This document shows positions 18,299-28,022 of a DNA stretch of 44,113 nt, piece by piece. Made by a program: the position numbers and the translations under genes. Origin of the DNA: Dehalococcoidia bacterium. GTDB taxonomy: Bacteria; Chloroflexota; Dehalococcoidia; SHYM01. The stretch spans positions 1 through 44,113 of the forward strand of contig SHYM01000003.1 of NCBI GenBank assembly GCA_009692805.1, written 5' to 3'. Position 1 is the stretch's first letter, and each line of letters starts with the position of its first letter. A model generated the notes under the pieces. The model searched no databases and was not told the origin of the DNA. It was given only the letters and a program-made list of their open reading frames with translations.

Positions 18299-21091
18299 CT
18301 ACTCCATGTCGCCCCAGGTGCGGCCCGCCTTCAGGTCCACCTTGATGGGCACGACCAGCTCCACGGCGGAGGGCATTATCTCCAGACAGAGCCCCTTCAG
18401 ATGCTCCATCTCCTCCTCCGGCGCCTCGAAGAGCAGCTCGTCGTGGATCTGGAGCAGCATCAGGGAGCGCAGCCCCTCGCGGCGCATCCGTTGGTGGAGC
18501 CGCACCATCGCCACCTTGATGATGTCGGCCGAGGTCCCCTGGACCGGCATGTTGATGGCGATGCGCTCCGCCCCCTGGCGCTGGGCGTAGTTGCTGGCGT
18601 GGACCTCGGGGATATAGCGCCGCCGCCCCAGGAGGGTCTGGACGTAGCCCTCCTTGCGGGCCTGCTCGACGGTGCGGTCCATGTACCCCCGGACCTGGGG
18701 GTAGCGCTGGAAGTAGGCGTCGATGAACTTGCCGGCGTCCTCCCGGGAGAGCCCCTCGATGCGCTCGGAGAGGCCGAAGGGGCTGATGCCGTAGACGATG
18801 CCGAAGTTGATGGTCTTGGCCATGCGCCGGTGATCGGCATCCACCTGGTCGGGCGGCAGGCCGAAGATCTGGGACGCCGTGGCCCGATGGATATCCTGGT
18901 CTTGCCGGAAGGCCGCGATCAGCTCCTGGTCTCCCGACAGGTGGGCCAGCACCCGCAGATCGATCTGGGAGTAGTCGGCCCCCAGCAGCGTCCAGCCCTC
19001 GCGCTCGGCGCGGAAGGCCTTGCGTATCTCCCGTCCCAGCTCGGTGCGCACGGGGATGTTCTGAAGATTGGGCTCGTTGCTGGAGATGCGCCCCGTGGCG
19101 GCGCCAGCCTGGTTGAAGGTGGTGTGCAGGCGTCCCGTGCGGGGATGGACCAGGGCGGGCAGGGCGTCCAGGTAGGTGGACTTCAGCTTGGAGAGCTCCC
19201 GGAACTCCAGCACATGTTCGATGACGGGGTCGGCGCCCCGCAGCTTCTCCAGGACCTGGGCGTCGGTGCTCCAGCCCGTCTTGGTCTTCTTGCTCTGCCG
19301 CCGGTCTATATTCCGCTCTTCGAAGAGCACCTGCCCGAGCTGTTGGGGGGAGTTGATGTTGAACTGGTGCCCGACGTCGTTGTAGACCTGCACCTCCAGC
19401 TCTTGCAGCCGCCGGGCCATCCCCTGAGACATCTGTACTAGCACCTGGGTGTCCACGGCGATGCCGTTGCGCTCCATGGTTGCCAGCACCGGGATCAGCG
19501 GCATCTCCACCTGGCTGTAGAGATCCCAGAGGCCCTGCTCCTTCAGCTCCTGCTCCATGCCTGGAACCAGGCGGGCCACCATGTCCGCCTCGGCGCAGGG
19601 GCCTTCGGGCCAGAGGGGCCGAGTTAAGGCCATGCCCGCCGTGGGGAAGAGCGCCGCTCCACCCTCGCCCTCTTCCTCCGCAGCCTTCTTGTGGGCGCCC
19701 CGGCGGGAGGCCGGTTTCGGCGGCTCGGGCAGCTCGACCTTCAACCGCCCTAGCGCCAGGGCCTTGAGGGAGAGGGCCTTCTCGCCCAGGAGGTGGGCGG
19801 CGAGCATGGTGTCGAAAGCCACGCCTTGCAGCTCGATGTCCTGCTGGCTGAGCGCCACCACCGCCCGCTTGATGTCGTGCCCCCACTTAGGCACGGCGGA
19901 GTCCTCCAGCGGCGCCTTCAGGAGCGCCCGGGCTTCTTGGGGCGCGACGCTTCCCGCCGAGCCCGCCAGGGGCACATAGGTAGCCTGACCGGGCTGGTGG
20001 CAGATCGCCAGCCCCAACACCTGGGCGTACATGGGGTTCTCGCCCACGGCATCCAGCGCCAGGGCGTACAAGTCGCCCGCCTGGGACGCCGCCAGGGTGA
20101 TCTCTGGCACGGTGGGGGCGGTGATGTAGCGGACCTGTTCGGGGACTGCGTGCCCTGGGACTGCGGGATTGGCCTCGGCCGCCGTGGTGGGCCGCCCCGC
20201 CGCGGCGGCAAGGGGGAGGTCCTTCACGATGCTGTTGAACTCCAGCTCGCGGAGGAGCTCCACCACGCGGGCTCGGTCGTAGCCGCGGGCGTCGCAGGCT
20301 TCCAAGTCCAGCTCCAAGGGCACGCTGACGACGATGCGAGCCAGGTGGGCGCTCTGCTTGGCCTGGGCCTCGTGCTGGCGCAGCAGCGCCTGCCGCTTGG
20401 CCGGCTGCACCTCCTCGATGCGTTGGTAGATGCCCTCCACCGAGCCGAACTGCTGCAACAGCTCCGTCGCCGTCTTCTCGCCGACTCCGGGTACGCCCGG
20501 TATGTTATCCGAGGTGTCGCCCTTGAGCCCCTTGAAGTCCACTATCTGCGCCGGGGCGAGGCCATACCGCTCGCTCACCCTCTCCGGCGTGTAGGCGACG
20601 GTGTCGGTGGCCAGGCTGCGGCCCGGCAGCATCACCGTGACGTGGGGGGTCACCAGCTGCAACATGTCGGTGTCGCCCGTCAGTACCACCGTCTCCAGGC
20701 CGCGCTCCTCAGCCTGGCGGGCCAGGGTGCCCAGGACATCGTCGGCCTCGTAGCGGTCGAGCTCGTAGCTGGGCATGCCGAAGGCCTGCAGGAACTGGCG
20801 GACTCGGAGGAACTGGCGGCGCAGGTCGTCGGGCATCGGGGGGCGGGTGGCCTTGTATTCCTTGAACTCCAGGTGGCGGAAGGTGGGAGTCGGCAGGTCG
20901 AAGGCAGCGGCGTAGAAGCGGGGCTGGAACTGACGCAAGGCCACCAGGAGCATGCGGGCGAAGACGAGGACTGCCTCCACGGGCTCCCCGGCCTTCGTGG
21001 TCAGGGGCTTGCCCTGGCCCCGCATGGCGTGGAAGGCGCGGTGGACCAGGGCCGGAGCATCGATAAGCAGGAGAACTGGCCGGTCGGCCAT
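18299..21091 (-). CDS. polA: DNA polymerase I
   Basis: 930 aa from MADRPVLLLIDAPALVHRAFHAMRG; 5'-3' exo (LTGDTDMLQLV, FKGLKGDTSDNIPGVPGVGEKTA) and polymerase motifs (LGADYSQIDLRVLAHLSGD, RRMAKTINFGIVYGISPFGL, LLQIHDELLFEAP). Confidence 0.97.
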   Translation of the reverse strand: MADRPVLLLIDAPALVHRAFHAMRGQGKPLTTKAGEPVEAVLVFARMLLVALRQFQPRFYAAAFDLPTPTFRHLEFKEYKATRPPMPDDLRRQFLRVRQFLQAFGMPSYELDRYEADDVLGTLARQAEERGLETVVLTGDTDMLQLVTPHVTVMLPGRSLATDTVAYTPERVSERYGLAPAQIVDFKGLKGDTSDNIPGVPGVGEKTATELLQQFGSVEGIYQRIEEVQPAKRQALLRQHEAQAKQSAHLARIVVSVPLELDLEACDARGYDRARVVELLRELEFNSIVKDLPLAAAAGRPTTAAEANPAVPGHAVPEQVRYITAPTVPEITLAASQAGDLYALALDAVGENPMYAQVLGLAICHQPGQATYVPLAGSAGSVAPQEARALLKAPLEDSAVPKWGHDIKRAVVALSQQDIELQGVAFDTMLAAHLLGEKALSLKALALGRLKVELPEPPKPASRRGAHKKAAEEEGEGGAALFPTAGMALTRPLWPEGPCAEADMVARLVPGMEQELKEQGLWDLYSQVEMPLIPVLATMERNGIAVDTQVLVQMSQGMARRLQELEVQVYNDVGHQFNINSPQQLGQVLFEERNIDRRQSKKTKTGWSTDAQVLEKLRGADPVIEHVLEFRELSKLKSTYLDALPALVHPRTGRLHTTFNQAGAATGRISSNEPNLQNIPVRTELGREIRKAFRAEREGWTLLGADYSQIDLRVLAHLSGDQELIAAFRQDQDIHRATASQIFGLPPDQVDADHRRMAKTINFGIVYGISPFGLSERIEGLSREDAGKFIDAYFQRYPQVRGYMDRTVEQARKEGYVQTLLGRRRYIPEVHASNYAQRQGAERIAINMPVQGTSADIIKVAMVRLHQRMRREGLRSLMLLQIHDELLFEAPEEEMEHLKGLCLEIMPSAVELVVPIKVDLKAGRTWGDME

Positions 21092-21133
21092 GGCCGCTGC
21101 TTTCCGTGAGGCCAAGTGACGGCTGGATTCTGG

Positions 21134-21142
21134 ATTATAGCA
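21134..21142 (-). promoter_or_regulatory. Extended -10 promoter (TGCTATAAT) upstream of polA
   Basis: TGCTATAAT on minus strand about 43 nt before the polA ATG. Confidence 0.6.
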
Positions 21143-21170
21143 TCGGCCATGGGGGATCCCTCGGCGTGCG

Positions 21171-21176
21171 TATAAT
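21171..21176 (+). promoter_or_regulatory. Candidate -10 TATAAT, divergent from polA promoter
   Basis: GTATAATGGCGGCA; same 14-mer occurs at 6660-6673. Confidence 0.45.
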
Positions 21177-21323
21177 GGCGGCAAGCTATGGTCGCGGCTC
21201 GACCGGCGAGGTGCTCCTCTTCGACCTCGCGTAGAAGAGAGCAGGAACCGACGAGAGGTACTTCGTGCGCTCGGGGCGTTGCCAATCACGGCAGCCTCCT
21301 GCTCGCGGCGGGAGCAAGATACC

Positions 21324-22130
21324 ATGACGACGCAGATAGAGGACAAGCGAAACCAATCGAGCGGACGGATGCCCGCCATCTTCGCGGCGCACGGCGCGCC
21401 GATCCTGCTCGACGACGCTGGGTGGATGGGTGAGCTCGCTTCCTGGGCGAATGCCATGCCGAAGCCGAAGAGCATCCTCATGGTCTCGGCTCACTGGGAA
21501 GAGCGGCCGACGACGCTGGGCGCCACCCGGACGGTCCCTCTCGTCTACGACTTCGGCGGCTTCCCCGAGAAGTATTACCAGACCAAGTACCCAGCGCCGG
21601 GCGCGCCCGAGCTCGCGGGTCGTGTACGCGACCTCTTACGCCAGAAAAACATCGCGGTCACCGACGATCCGGAGCGCGGCCTCGATCATGGGGCCTACGT
21701 GCCGCTCGTAGCCATGTATCCCGGCGCCGACGTGCCGGTGCTCCAGGTCTCGATGCCCGGCCTCGACGCGCAGGAGCTCTTCAACCTTGGCCATGCCCTG
21801 GCGCCCCTGCGCGACGAGGGAGTGCTCGTGTTCGGGAGCGGCTTCCTCACACACAACATGAGCTACGCCTTCCGCCCTGGCGTCCCGTCGTGGGCGCGGG
21901 AGTTCGACGGCTGGGTGGCCGACGCGTTGTCGCGCTTCGATGTCGACGCCCTCGTCGACTTTCAGACTCGCGCACCGGCGGCCCGGATGGCCCTCCCGAC
22001 TTGGGAGCACTACGCGCCGGTCCTCCTGGCCACCGGGGCGGTGGCAGACGGGCGGCCTCGGACAACCTTCCCCATCACAGGTTGGTGGATGGAGGGGGCG
22101 TTCACGCGGCGCTCGGTGCAGTTCGGCTGA
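21324..22130 (+). CDS. DODA-type extradiol aromatic ring-opening dioxygenase family (YgiD-like)
   Basis: MPAIFAAHGAPILL, PKSILMVSAHWEERPTTLG, YDFGGFPEKYYQTKYPAPGAPELA, LDHGAYVPLVAMYPGADVPVLQVS, GSGFLTHNM. Confidence 0.92.
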   Translation: MTTQIEDKRNQSSGRMPAIFAAHGAPILLDDAGWMGELASWANAMPKPKSILMVSAHWEERPTTLGATRTVPLVYDFGGFPEKYYQTKYPAPGAPELAGRVRDLLRQKNIAVTDDPERGLDHGAYVPLVAMYPGADVPVLQVSMPGLDAQELFNLGHALAPLRDEGVLVFGSGFLTHNMSYAFRPGVPSWAREFDGWVADALSRFDVDALVDFQTRAPAARMALPTWEHYAPVLLATGAVADGRPRTTFPITGWWMEGAFTRRSVQFG

Positions 22131-22182
22131 GCGCCTTGTATCTGACGAGGGCAGAGGGCGCGCTGGATAGCGGGAGGCAGTC

Positions 22183-22923
<741 letters not shown>

Positions 22924-22974
22924 CGCCGCGGCGCTAGTCGGAACAACATCGGCGGCCCCGCGCAGGAGGATAGC

Positions 22975-23397
22975 ATGGCCACTGTCCAGGACGTCATCAC
23001 GGTCGCCGCGCCGGTCGAGCGCGTCTGGGAGGCGCTGGTGGACTTCGAGGCGCGCCCCCGTTGGTCGCCCCGCGTCAAGGAGGCCCGCATCCTCGATGGC
23101 GGGCCGCTTAAGGTGGGGAGCCGCATCCGCCTCCACGTGGACCGCGACCGCTTCACGCCCGTCGTGGTGGAGCTACGGCCGCGGGAGCGGCTGGCGCTGC
23201 TAGTCAAGGGGCCCGGCTTCCATGCCCGCCACGCTTACGAGCTGCGGGCCGCCGGCGAGGCCACCACGGTGACTATGAGCGCCCAGCTCGGTGGCCTCCT
23301 GGGCACCCTGGCCCAGCAGTTCATGCGCGGTTCGGTGCGGCGCGACCTGGCCGACGAGCTGGCGGCTATCAAGCGCGCCGCTGAGTCGGTCCGCTAG
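22975..23397 (+). CDS. SRPBCC family protein (polyketide cyclase-like)
   Basis: 140 aa; VQDVITVAAPVERVWEALVDFEARPRWSPRVKEARILDG, LADELAAIKRAAES. Confidence 0.85.
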   Translation: MATVQDVITVAAPVERVWEALVDFEARPRWSPRVKEARILDGGPLKVGSRIRLHVDRDRFTPVVVELRPRERLALLVKGPGFHARHAYELRAAGEATTVTMSAQLGGLLGTLAQQFMRGSVRRDLADELAAIKRAAESVR

Positions 23398-23440
23398 ATC
23401 CGGCTGTCCTTCTGACCCGCCCTAGGCCAGCGTGGCCGCG

Positions 23441-23773
23441 CTACCTTCCCGGGGGCCGGTAGACGGCGGCAGCGGCGCCTGCCTTTTTTAGCGCCGCCAC
23501 CGCTTCCTTGGCGGTCAACAGGACAGTCGTCTTGGTGGACTTGGTGGCGCCCGAACCGACGACGGCAACCATGGCTGCCGCCACTGAGACGTTGTCGGGA
23601 GCCTCCGCGATCAGGACGCCGTCGTATTCCCCGAAGGAGTACCACAACCCCACCAGCTTGCCCCCCAACCTCTCGAGCAGGGCGCCGATGGCGGCAGTGC
23701 GGTCCTCAGGCTTCTTCGCCAGGCCCGCCCAGGTCTCCGCGCTGTAGGTGAACTGGGTCATGTAGTAGGGCAT
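23441..23773 (-). CDS. GYD domain-containing protein
   Basis: MPYYMTQFTYSAETWAGLAKKPEDRTAAIGALLERLGGKLVGLWYSFGEYDGVLIAEAPDN; internal Met preferred over upstream ORF start. Confidence 0.87.
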   Translation of the reverse strand: MPYYMTQFTYSAETWAGLAKKPEDRTAAIGALLERLGGKLVGLWYSFGEYDGVLIAEAPDNVSVAAAMVAVVGSGATKSTKTTVLLTAKEAVAALKKAGAAAAVYRPPGR

Positions 23774-23937
23774 CGCTAGCCTCCGTTCCATCTGGCGCCA
23801 TCTAACCGTCAGCAAAGCTTGGCCGCCAAGCTTCTCAAGGAGGTCGATGAAAACCCTCTCGACCACCCCTCTGGACTTCCTTTTTCAGCAGCCTGCTAGG
23901 GTAGCCGCGCCCTGACGCTGGGAGCAGCGCCGGGGCG

Positions 23938-24468
23938 TTAGCTCCGGGCGCTCTCGCGCGGAGCGCTCTCCCGTGCGTTCTCTCGGGAGCGCTGACCCTT
24001 TTCGAGAAGCTCGATGCCCCCCTTGATCTCTTCCAGGGCATTGCCCAGCCGCCCATCGATACCCTGGAGGATCTGCATGGCGTAGGCGTCCGCATCCTGG
24101 CGGCGGGCCTGGGCCTGCTTCTCAGCGGCGGCGATGATGTTGTTGGCCTTGCGCTCGGCCTCGGCGACCATCTGGCCACCGTGGGCCTCGGCGTCTTTGG
24201 CTATGCTGCTCTCGCGGACCTTGATCCGGGCCTCCTCCTCCGCCGCCGAGAGGATGCCCTTGGCCTGCATGAGGCCCTGGTTGATGACGGAGTCGCGCTT
24301 CTGCAGGACCTGGGCCGCCTCCTTGATGTCCTGGGGGACAGCCACCCGCATCTGGTCGATGAGGTCCAGAATGTCCTCGGTGTTGATCATGCGCTTCTGC
24401 GCCAGGGGCACCTTGGTGCTGGCCCCTATCAGGGCCTCCGCGCGATCGATGAGCTCCAGGATTTCCAT
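23938..24468 (-). CDS. Coiled-coil protein (ATPase/DivIVA-like)
   Basis: 176 aa; LMQAKGILSAAEEEARIKVRES...AEAERKANNIIAAAEKQAQARRQDADAYA. Confidence 0.75.
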   Translation of the reverse strand: MEILELIDRAEALIGASTKVPLAQKRMINTEDILDLIDQMRVAVPQDIKEAAQVLQKRDSVINQGLMQAKGILSAAEEEARIKVRESSIAKDAEAHGGQMVAEAERKANNIIAAAEKQAQARRQDADAYAMQILQGIDGRLGNALEEIKGGIELLEKGQRSRENARESAPRESARS

Positions 24469-24539
24469 GGGTGGACTCCCTTCACCGGTCCGGCGAGCAC
24501 CGCCGCCCCGGACTTAGTTGACACCCCACCCGATGGTTG

Positions 24540-25019
24540 TTACCGGCCCAACTTCTGCCGCAGCGCTTGGGCTACATGCTGCGGCACTAGATGGTCAATA
24601 GTACCGCCCAGGTTCGCCACTTCCTTCAGCAGCCTGGCGCTGAGGAACTGGAAGGCTAGGTCTGATACCAGGAAGACCTGCTCCACCTCGGGCGCCATGT
24701 GCTTGTTCATCATGTTCATCTCGAACTCGCTCTCGAAATCGGTGGCGCTGCGCAGCCCTCTTACGATGACCTTGGCCCCCATTTTCTTGGCGAAGTCCAC
24801 GGTCAGGCCGTTGTAGGGGGCCACCTTCACGTTCTTTAGCTTGGCCACCGCCAGGGAGAAGAGCTCCACCCGCTCCTTAGTGCTGAACATGAGGCTCTTC
24901 TGGGGGATATCGTAGACCCCCACCACCAGCTCATCGAAGAGGCCCGCCGCGCGGGTGGCGATGTCCAGATGCCCGTTGGTCACCGGATCGAAGCTGCCGG
25001 GATAGGTGGCTCTGATCAC
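24540..25019 (-). CDS. coaD: Phosphopantetheine adenylyltransferase
   Basis: MIRATYPGSFDPVTNGHLDIATRAAGLFDELVVGVY, VIVRGLRSATDFESEFEMNMMNKHM. Confidence 0.97.
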   Translation of the reverse strand: MIRATYPGSFDPVTNGHLDIATRAAGLFDELVVGVYDIPQKSLMFSTKERVELFSLAVAKLKNVKVAPYNGLTVDFAKKMGAKVIVRGLRSATDFESEFEMNMMNKHMAPEVEQVFLVSDLAFQFLSARLLKEVANLGGTIDHLVPQHVAQALRQKLGR

Positions 25020-25576
25020 TCCTCTGCTCCCTGCCAGCGATAGATAGCGATGACGGAGTCGCCGTGGCGCCGCTCCCTCACGCGTCCGAAAGAACCCTGC
25101 TGCTCCAGCAAGGACGTGCGTCGGAAGTGGCGCACCATGATGGTGCTGCCCGCCCCGACCAGGCCCGAGCCGGTGAGGCTCTGGAGCACCTCCGGCAGGT
25201 CCGGGGCGGAAAAGGGCGGGTCCACGAATACCAGAGAGAAGGGCCCCTCCGTTAGGTTACCCAGCGCCCGTCGCACCGGCATCCGCCACACCCTGCCCCG
25301 CTCGCCGTAGCCCGTGCGCCCTAGGTTCTCCCGGATCGCCGCGCAGCCTAGAGCGGTCTGTTCTATGAACAACACCTCCTTGGCTCCCCGGCTCAGGGCC
25401 TCGATCCCCAGGGACCCCACGCCTGCGTACAGGTCGAACACGCTGGTGAAGTCGGCGCCCAGCGCCTCCAGCATCGAGAAGATCGCCCCCCGCACCAGGC
25501 CGGTAGCCGGCCGCGCCAGGGTGCCTTTGGGTCCCCTCAACCTCCTGCCCTTGGCCTCTCCGGCGATGACTTGCAT
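25016..25576 (-). CDS. rsmD: 16S rRNA (guanine(966)-N(2))-methyltransferase
   Basis: MQVIAGEAKGRRLRGPKG, VFDLYAGVGSLGIEALSRGAKEVLFIE, LVFVDPPF. Confidence 0.94.
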   Translation of the reverse strand: MQVIAGEAKGRRLRGPKGTLARPATGLVRGAIFSMLEALGADFTSVFDLYAGVGSLGIEALSRGAKEVLFIEQTALGCAAIRENLGRTGYGERGRVWRMPVRRALGNLTEGPFSLVFVDPPFSAPDLPEVLQSLTGSGLVGAGSTIMVRHFRRTSLLEQQGSFGRVRERRHGDSVIAIYRWQGAEE

Positions 25577-25614
25577 TGGGTTGCCTCTACCACTGGCCCG
25601 CCGGAACAAGGCCC

Positions 25615-25642
25615 ATTATACACACACCTCTGGTTTCGTCAA
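25615..25642 (-). promoter_or_regulatory. sigma70-type promoter (TTGACG-16-TATAAT) for rsmD-coaD
   Basis: Minus strand TTGACG (25642-25637), 16 nt, TATAAT (25620-25615). Confidence 0.78.
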
Positions 25643-25686
25643 GGTCTAAAACCCAGTTGTGATAATTCGCCTCTACAGGGGCCTGC

Positions 25687-26487
25687 TCAGCGCTTCTTCT
25701 TCAGCAGAGAGGTCAAGGAGGAGCTGCCCGCGCTGGGCGGTCGCAGACGGGTCATGGCGTTCATATGGCTGTGGAAGCGGAAGGCGGCGTCCAGGTTCGT
25801 CATGATTTCGATGGCGGTGTTGAGGGCCTCTTTGTTCAGCCGCAGGCCATCGGCGGGGACCTGCGCCATCTGCTCCGCCAGCTCCAGCACGGCCTCCTCC
25901 AGCTTCTCCCCCGGGACGGCCCGGTTGATGAGCCCGATGCGCTCCGCCTCTTTGGCGTCTATCAGCTTGGCGGTGAAGAGCATCTCCTTGGCCCGCTTGG
26001 GCCCCAGCAAGTAGACCCATAGCGGCATGCTGGATACTCCGCCGACTTTCTGGGCCGGATGGCCGAAGACGGCGTCCTCAGAGGCTATGGCGATGTCGCA
26101 CAGCATCGTTAGGTAGCAGCCTCCCGCCAGGCAGTAGCCCCGGACCATGGCGACGGTGGGCTTGGTGGCGTTCCAGATCTGCTGGTACATCTCGCGGACG
26201 CGGCGAGTGGTGGTGAGGGCGGCGTCCAGGGTCCAGTGGTCGGCGCCCTCGCGCAAGCTGGTGTAGTAGCTGCCTCCCACGATGTCGTAGCCGGAGGAGA
26301 AGGCCTTGTCTGCGCCGGTGATGATGATGACCCGGATCGCGGGGTCGGCGTCGGCCTGGGCGACGGCGGCGAAGAGGTCGTCCAAGAGCTGGTGGTTCAA
26401 GGCGTTGCGCTTCTCGGGGCGGTTCAGGGTGATCTTGGCGAACTGGCCCCGTAATACCTCGTAGAGGGCCGTCTTGAACGCCATCAT
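25687..26487 (-). CDS. Enoyl-CoA hydratase/isomerase family protein
   Basis: FAKITLNRPEKRNALNHQLLDDL, VIIITGADKAFSSGYDI, KPTVAMVRGYCLAGGCYLTMLCDIAIAS. Confidence 0.93.
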   Translation of the reverse strand: MMAFKTALYEVLRGQFAKITLNRPEKRNALNHQLLDDLFAAVAQADADPAIRVIIITGADKAFSSGYDIVGGSYYTSLREGADHWTLDAALTTTRRVREMYQQIWNATKPTVAMVRGYCLAGGCYLTMLCDIAIASEDAVFGHPAQKVGGVSSMPLWVYLLGPKRAKEMLFTAKLIDAKEAERIGLINRAVPGEKLEEAVLELAEQMAQVPADGLRLNKEALNTAIEIMTNLDAAFRFHSHMNAMTRLRPPSAGSSSLTSLLKKKR

Positions 26488-26666
26488 CCGCCTCCTAGCG
26501 CTGTGAAGCCACCATAAACGTGGGCCACTGACCTGGCAACGAGGGCCTGCCCCTGGGGCTAGCGAGTGGTTATTGTCCGGTTGCGCCGGGGGCGGGCAGT
26601 TGCGCCAGATCGAGCGTGATAAAATGGGCGCAACGCAAGGGTGTCAACGCCCTGGGAGGATTGGGT

Positions 26667-27854
26667 ATGGACTTCAGATTTTCGCCGCACGAGCAAGCCT
26701 TCAAGCAGGACGTACAGGAGTTCATCAAGAAGGAGTGGCCCAAGGAGCCGGTGGCTGACACCGACGATATGGAAGAGGAGTCGAAGCAGTCGCACCTGCG
26801 GGGCCGCGCCTTTGCCAAGAAGCTGGCCAAGAAGGGCTGGCTGGCCATGGCCTGGCCCAAGCAGTACGGCGGGGGCGGGGCCTCCCACATCGAACAGCTC
26901 ATCTACCATGAGGAGATGAGCTACCGCGGGGCTCACATCGATACCCCCATCTCCATGGGTCTGAGCTGGGTGGGGCCCTCCCTGCTGCTCTACGGGACTG
27001 AGGAGCAGAAGAAGACCTTCATCCCCAAGATCCTGAACGCCGAGGAGGGGTTCTGCACCTTCTACAGCGAGCCCGGCGCCGGCTCCGATCTGGCCGCGAT
27101 GCAGACCCGTGCCGTGGCTGACGGCGATGATTTCGTGGTCAATGGCCAGAAGATCTGGACTACCGGCGCCCATCACGCCGAATGGGGCTGGCTGGCTGCC
27201 CGCACCGACACCACCGTGCCCAAGCACAAGGGCATCAGCATGTTCCTGGTGGACATGAAGACGCCGGGGCTCACGGTGAAGCCGCTGGTCAACATGGCCC
27301 ACGTACATTCTTTCAACGAGGACTTTTTCGACAACGTGCGCATCCCCAAGCAGAACGTGGTGGGCGAGCTGAACCGGGGTTGGTACCTGCTGGCGGTAGC
27401 CTTGGACTTCGAGCGCTCAGGCGTGGGCACCTTCGCCGGCCACACCCGCAACTTGGAGCAGCTCCTCGACTTCGCCCGCAACACCAAGAGCAACGGAGGG
27501 CGGCTCTCCGATAACCCCACTCTGCGCGCCAAGCTGGCGGAGCTGAAGGTGGAGATCGAGGCCGGCCGCTTCCTGGCCTACCGCATCGCCTGGATGCAGA
27601 GCAAGGGGCTGGTGCCCAACAAGGAAGCCTCCATCTCCAAGCTGTTCGGCTCCGAGCTAGGCCAGCGGCTGTACAAGGCCGGGATGGAGATGCTGGGGTT
27701 GTACGGGCAGTTGGACAAGGGCAGCAAGTGGGCTCCCCTGAAGGGGGCCATTGAGCGCGGATACCTATCGTCGGTCTCGGCTACGATCGCCGCGGGCACC
27801 TCAGAGATCCAGCGCAACATCATCGCCCAGCGGGGGCTGGGCCTGCCACGCTAA
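26667..27854 (+). CDS. Acyl-CoA dehydrogenase
   Basis: MDFRFSPHEQAFKQDVQEF, FCTFYSEPGAGSDLAAMQTRAV, GQKIWTTGAHHAEW, SATIAAGTSEIQRNIIAQRGLGLPR. Confidence 0.95.
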   Translation: MDFRFSPHEQAFKQDVQEFIKKEWPKEPVADTDDMEEESKQSHLRGRAFAKKLAKKGWLAMAWPKQYGGGGASHIEQLIYHEEMSYRGAHIDTPISMGLSWVGPSLLLYGTEEQKKTFIPKILNAEEGFCTFYSEPGAGSDLAAMQTRAVADGDDFVVNGQKIWTTGAHHAEWGWLAARTDTTVPKHKGISMFLVDMKTPGLTVKPLVNMAHVHSFNEDFFDNVRIPKQNVVGELNRGWYLLAVALDFERSGVGTFAGHTRNLEQLLDFARNTKSNGGRLSDNPTLRAKLAELKVEIEAGRFLAYRIAWMQSKGLVPNKEASISKLFGSELGQRLYKAGMEMLGLYGQLDKGSKWAPLKGAIERGYLSSVSATIAAGTSEIQRNIIAQRGLGLPR

Positions 27855-28022
27855 GCGTCGCTGAAACTGCTGGCTCGGTAGCAGAATTGGAAGGGGGCAT
27901 CCCGCGGGGAGGCCCCCCTCTGTTTCCCCAGGACAGCGCGCCTGCTGGGGACTGCCAGGCGCGTTCGTAGCTGGCTGAGCTCTCTACAGCAAGGACTCTA
28001 GCTCTGCTGGGCGTGGCGCTCC

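Noticed and set aside
17832-19886. 684-aa minus ORF largely in an alternative frame of polA
   Set aside because: Only its C-terminal 145 aa (EamA) look like protein; the rest is a GC-rich shadow frame of polA.
18299-21481. 1060-aa version of polA
   Set aside because: The first 130 aa are low-quality sequence through the promoter region; MADRPVLLLIDAPALVHRAF at 21091 is the natural start.
24516-24545. TTGACA on plus strand near the coaD stop
   Set aside because: No acceptable -10 at the right spacing and no plus-strand gene downstream.
27880-27930. GGAAGGGGGCATCCCGCGGGGAGGCCCCCCTC as a fifth decayed element copy
   Set aside because: Only G/C-tract resemblance; no terminal repeats or ordered hairpins.
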